Positions 5,797 to 7,708 of a stretch of DNA of 7,708 nucleotides are shown piece by piece. The stretch lies in the NCBI GenBank assembly GCA_021205645.1, contig JAJPXE010000141.1:1-7708 (forward strand). The letters are read 5' to 3'. Source of the stretch: Candidatus Gastranaerophilales bacterium. Its GTDB lineage: Bacteria > Cyanobacteriota > Vampirovibrionia > Gastranaerophilales > Gastranaerophilaceae. The notes beneath the pieces were generated by a model, which did no database searches, was not told where the DNA came from, and saw only the letters and a list, made by a program, of their open reading frames with translations. Within the stretch, counting starts at the first letter, position 1. Every line of letters starts with the position of its first letter. Made by a program: the position numbers and the translations under genes.

Positions 5797-7032
5797 ATGA
5801 CAACAAAGCAAACAGATGATTATATAAAGGCGGCGGAGAAATTTTTATATCCGCAGTTTGAGTATTTGGAAGATATCAGAGATTACAATCAGGAAAAAGT
5901 ACTCAAAGCATTTACGGATAACAGGGTGGCAGCAGAGCATTTTTACACGGTTTCTGGCTATGGTCATGATGATTCGGGCAGGGAAGTGCTTGACAAAGTT
6001 TTTGCTCAAACATTCAGAGCAGAAGCGGCAATAGTTAGAAATCATTTTGTATCAGGAACGCACGCACTTGCCTGTGCATTATTCGGAAATTTGAGATATG
6101 GTGAAAAGCTGGTATCCGTGACGGGAACACCTTACGATACAATGCAGGAGGTTATCGGCACAACAGGGGCTAAACGTGAAAGTCTTATCGGGCATGGTGT
6201 TGTTTATGAGGAAATACCGCTTAAAAGTGACGGTACTGTTGATTTAGAAATGATAACAAACAAAATTGATAAATCTGTCAGAATGATAGAAATCCAACGC
6301 TCAAGAGGGTATTCGCTCAGACCATCGGTTAATATAGAAACAATCGGGGAAATATGTGAGGCTGTAAAATCTAAAAACCCTGATTGTATTTGTTTTGTCG
6401 ATAACTGTTACGGTGAATTTGTTGAAAAGCGGGAACCGTTAGAGGTCGGTGCGGATTTAATTGCAGGTTCATTAATCAAGAATGCGGGTGGCGGAATAGT
6501 TGAAACCGGCGGATATATAGCAGGGAAAAAAGAATATGTTGAACAATCGGCAATAAGTCTCACCGCACCAGGAATAGGATGCGAAGGCGGTGCTATGTTA
6601 AATCAACACAGATTAATTTTTCAGGGGTTGTTTATGGCACCCTCCGTTGTTTGTGATGCGGTTAAAGGAACGGTGCTTGCAGCGAAAATCTTTGAAGATA
6701 TCGGATATATTTCCACACCTAAATTTAATGAGAAACGAACGGATTTAATCCAAACAATAACATTTAATTCTCCCGAACCTCTGAAAGAATTTTGCAGAAC
6801 AATTCAAGAGCTTTCGCCTGTTAATTCATACGTTACTCCAATCCCTGACAATGTTCCGGGATATGAAGACAAACTGATAATGGCAGGCGGTACATTCATA
6901 GAGGGGTCAACGATAGAACTATCTGCCGACGGTCCTTTACGCCCACCCTACGCAGTCTATATGCAGGGCGGATTGAATTATGCTCATGTTAAAATAGTAA
7001 TTAAAAATATTTTTGAAAAAGTTTATAAATAA
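5797..7032 (+). CDS. PF06838-type PLP enzyme ('methionine gamma-lyase family', aluminium resistance protein)
   Basis: Fold-type I PLP-dependent enzyme of the family annotated as methionine gamma-lyase/aluminium resistance protein (PF06838), distinct from classical MGL. True substrate unproven; a C-S or related amino-acid lyase activity is the usual guess. The 411 aa match family length. Visible features are RNHFVSGTHALACALFGNLR (81-100) and TGTPYDTMQEVIG (109-121), which help form the cofactor phosphate site, and FVDNCYGEF with D202, expected to contact the pyridine nitrogen. GSLIKNAGGGIVETGGYIAG carries K228 as the Schiff-base lysine, and TAPGIGCEGGAM follows. ATG 5797 begins three bases after the preceding TAA. 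The nearest SD-like AAGGA is 16 bases away, too far to be a good site, so translation may rely on coupling or reinitiation from the upstream gene. No key residue appears missing. Confidence 0.9.
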   Translation: MTTKQTDDYIKAAEKFLYPQFEYLEDIRDYNQEKVLKAFTDNRVAAEHFYTVSGYGHDDSGREVLDKVFAQTFRAEAAIVRNHFVSGTHALACALFGNLRYGEKLVSVTGTPYDTMQEVIGTTGAKRESLIGHGVVYEEIPLKSDGTVDLEMITNKIDKSVRMIEIQRSRGYSLRPSVNIETIGEICEAVKSKNPDCICFVDNCYGEFVEKREPLEVGADLIAGSLIKNAGGGIVETGGYIAGKKEYVEQSAISLTAPGIGCEGGAMLNQHRLIFQGLFMAPSVVCDAVKGTVLAAKIFEDIGYISTPKFNEKRTDLIQTITFNSPEPLKEFCRTIQELSPVNSYVTPIPDNVPGYEDKLIMAGGTFIEGSTIELSADGPLRPPYAVYMQGGLNYAHVKIVIKNIFEKVYK

Positions 7033-7045
7033 CCAATTTTGTGTG

Positions 7046-7051
7046 TATAAT
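7046..7051 (+). promoter_or_regulatory. Candidate -10 (TATAAT) placing transcription start at the spmA ATG
   Basis: A perfect TATAAT lies in the gap after the PF06838 gene; seven bases beyond its last base is 7058, the A of the spmA ATG. TTTATA (7022-7027) could be a poor -35 at 18-bp spacing. This could be an internal, leaderless promoter for spmAB, or chance in AT-rich DNA. Confidence 0.35.
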
Positions 7052-7057
7052 TGGAAT

Positions 7058-7669
7058 ATGAATTATATTTTCTATTTTTTAATAGTTTTTTCATTGATAT
7101 TCGGAGCAATAAACGGCAGGCTTGATAATGTTGTTAATGCAATAATATCGGGAGCTAATTTATCGGTCAAAATAGCATTTTCATTGATAGGAATAATGAC
7201 GTTCTGGCTTGGTATAATGCATATAGCGGAAAAATCCGGTCTGGTAAAAATCCTTGCAAGATTGATAAAACCTTTAACAAATTGGCTTTTTGACGAAATA
7301 TCGCCGGATAATCCTGCTATGGGTAATATTGCGATGAGTTTTTCGGCAAATGCTCTGGGACTTACGAATGCAGCAACACCAATCGGATTAAAGGTTATGC
7401 AAGAATTACAAGACGAAAATCAAGATAAGACAACAGCATCTAATGCCATGTGTATGTTTCTTGCTATGAATACAGCAGGATTTCAGATTATTCCTGCTGC
7501 CGTAATTGCCATTCTTGCAGGGGCAGGGGCTGAAAACCCGACAGAAATTATTATACCCGCCATGATTGTTACGGCAATTTCGTTTGTATCATCCGTTTTA
7601 ATTGCAAAGTTATTTCAAAAATTCTGGCACCCTCAAACAATTAACAATGGGGGGAGTGAAGAATTATGA
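7058..7669 (+). CDS. spmA: SpmA-like nucleoside-recognition (Gate) domain membrane protein
   Basis: SpmA family membrane protein. In Bacillus, SpmA and SpmB act in spore-core dehydration, but homologues are common in non-sporulating bacteria, where the transported substrate is unknown. The 203 aa begin with a hydrophobic segment (about 4-18), followed by helices at about 36-55, 140-157 and 164-184. The Gate-domain core includes SVKIAFSLIGIMTFWLGIM and the family's hallmark NALGLTNAATPIGLKVMQEL (98-117, here 20 residues). ATG 7058 is chosen because it starts the conserved N-terminus. An in-frame TTG at 7013 would overlap the previous gene and add an unlikely polar extension. No clear SD precedes it. 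Its TGA overlaps the spmB ATG by four bases. Presence of spmAB alone does not show that the organism forms spores. Confidence 0.88.
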   Translation: MNYIFYFLIVFSLIFGAINGRLDNVVNAIISGANLSVKIAFSLIGIMTFWLGIMHIAEKSGLVKILARLIKPLTNWLFDEISPDNPAMGNIAMSFSANALGLTNAATPIGLKVMQELQDENQDKTTASNAMCMFLAMNTAGFQIIPAAVIAILAGAGAENPTEIIIPAMIVTAISFVSSVLIAKLFQKFWHPQTINNGGSEEL

Positions 7670-7708
7670 TAAACACTGTTTCACTTTTTGCACTTCCTGT
7701 AATAATTG
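7666..7708 (+). CDS. spmB: SpmB-like protein, N-terminal fragment cut by window edge
   Basis: Only 14 codons are visible (MINTVSLFALPVII). Their hydrophobic start resembles SpmB N-termini, and position immediately after spmA with an ATGA overlap is the standard spmA-spmB arrangement. A GGAG at 7653-7656, inside a run of six Gs, sits nine bases before the ATG and is a good SD. The identification rests mainly on context. Confidence 0.7.
   Translation, partial: MINTVSLFALPVII

Noticed and set aside
7013..7057. spmA start at TTG 7013
   Set aside because: It overlaps the end of the PF06838 gene and adds a polar extension; ATG 7058 begins the family-like hydrophobic N-terminus.
7058..7708. Evidence that the organism sporulates
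   Set aside because: SpmA and SpmB homologues are widespread in non-sporulating bacteria, and no other sporulation gene is present here.

Overview
This is an AT-rich bacterial window holding two leftward genes, a repeat-filled spacer, dgt, a leftward DUF721 gene, and a rightward run of five genes that leaves the window. The content is mostly housekeeping: a TIGR03960-type radical SAM enzyme, a dGTPase-like hydrolase, a DciA-like protein, NrnA, a BrkB/YihY membrane protein, a PF06838 'methionine gamma-lyase' and SpmA/SpmB. The organism cannot be fixed from one window. The gene set occurs in Clostridia and in Cyanobacteriota/Vampirovibrionia. Several start codons lack a Shine-Dalgarno (SD) sequence and sit right behind a TATAAT box, which argues against a typical Clostridium and is more compatible with a non-photosynthetic cyanobacterial relative. 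That placement is tentative.

Layout: positions 1-1393 carry, on the minus strand, an unrecognised 114-aa protein followed by the radical SAM protein, coupled through a TAATG overlap. The radical SAM reading frame is broken near position 95. Homologous sequence continues in another frame to the left edge, so the gene is frameshifted and also cut by the window. Positions 1394-2048 are non-coding. They hold a tandem array of five 49-bp repeats, a GC-rich block with short inverted ends, a double hairpin reusing the array's TCACCTCACCCG end, a 12-bp palindrome and the dgt promoter. dgt (2049-3302, +) and the DUF721/DciA gene (3462-3803, -) converge on a 159-bp spacer with a weak hairpin.

A 95-bp divergent spacer (3804-3898) separates the DUF721 gene from nrnA and contains a 16-bp inverted repeat. 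From 3899 the genes nrnA, BrkB-like, PF06838 and spmA, then the first bases of spmB, run rightward with 4-nt overlaps or very short gaps, as in an operon. dgt acts on dNTPs and nrnA on nanoRNA/pAp, so nucleotide housekeeping is a loose theme. No metabolic pathway links all the genes.

I see no defence system, prophage, CRISPR array, tRNA or rRNA. The most notable items are the repeat complex at 1468-1910, the frameshift in the radical SAM gene, and the recurring TATAAT-next-to-ATG arrangement that suggests leaderless transcripts.
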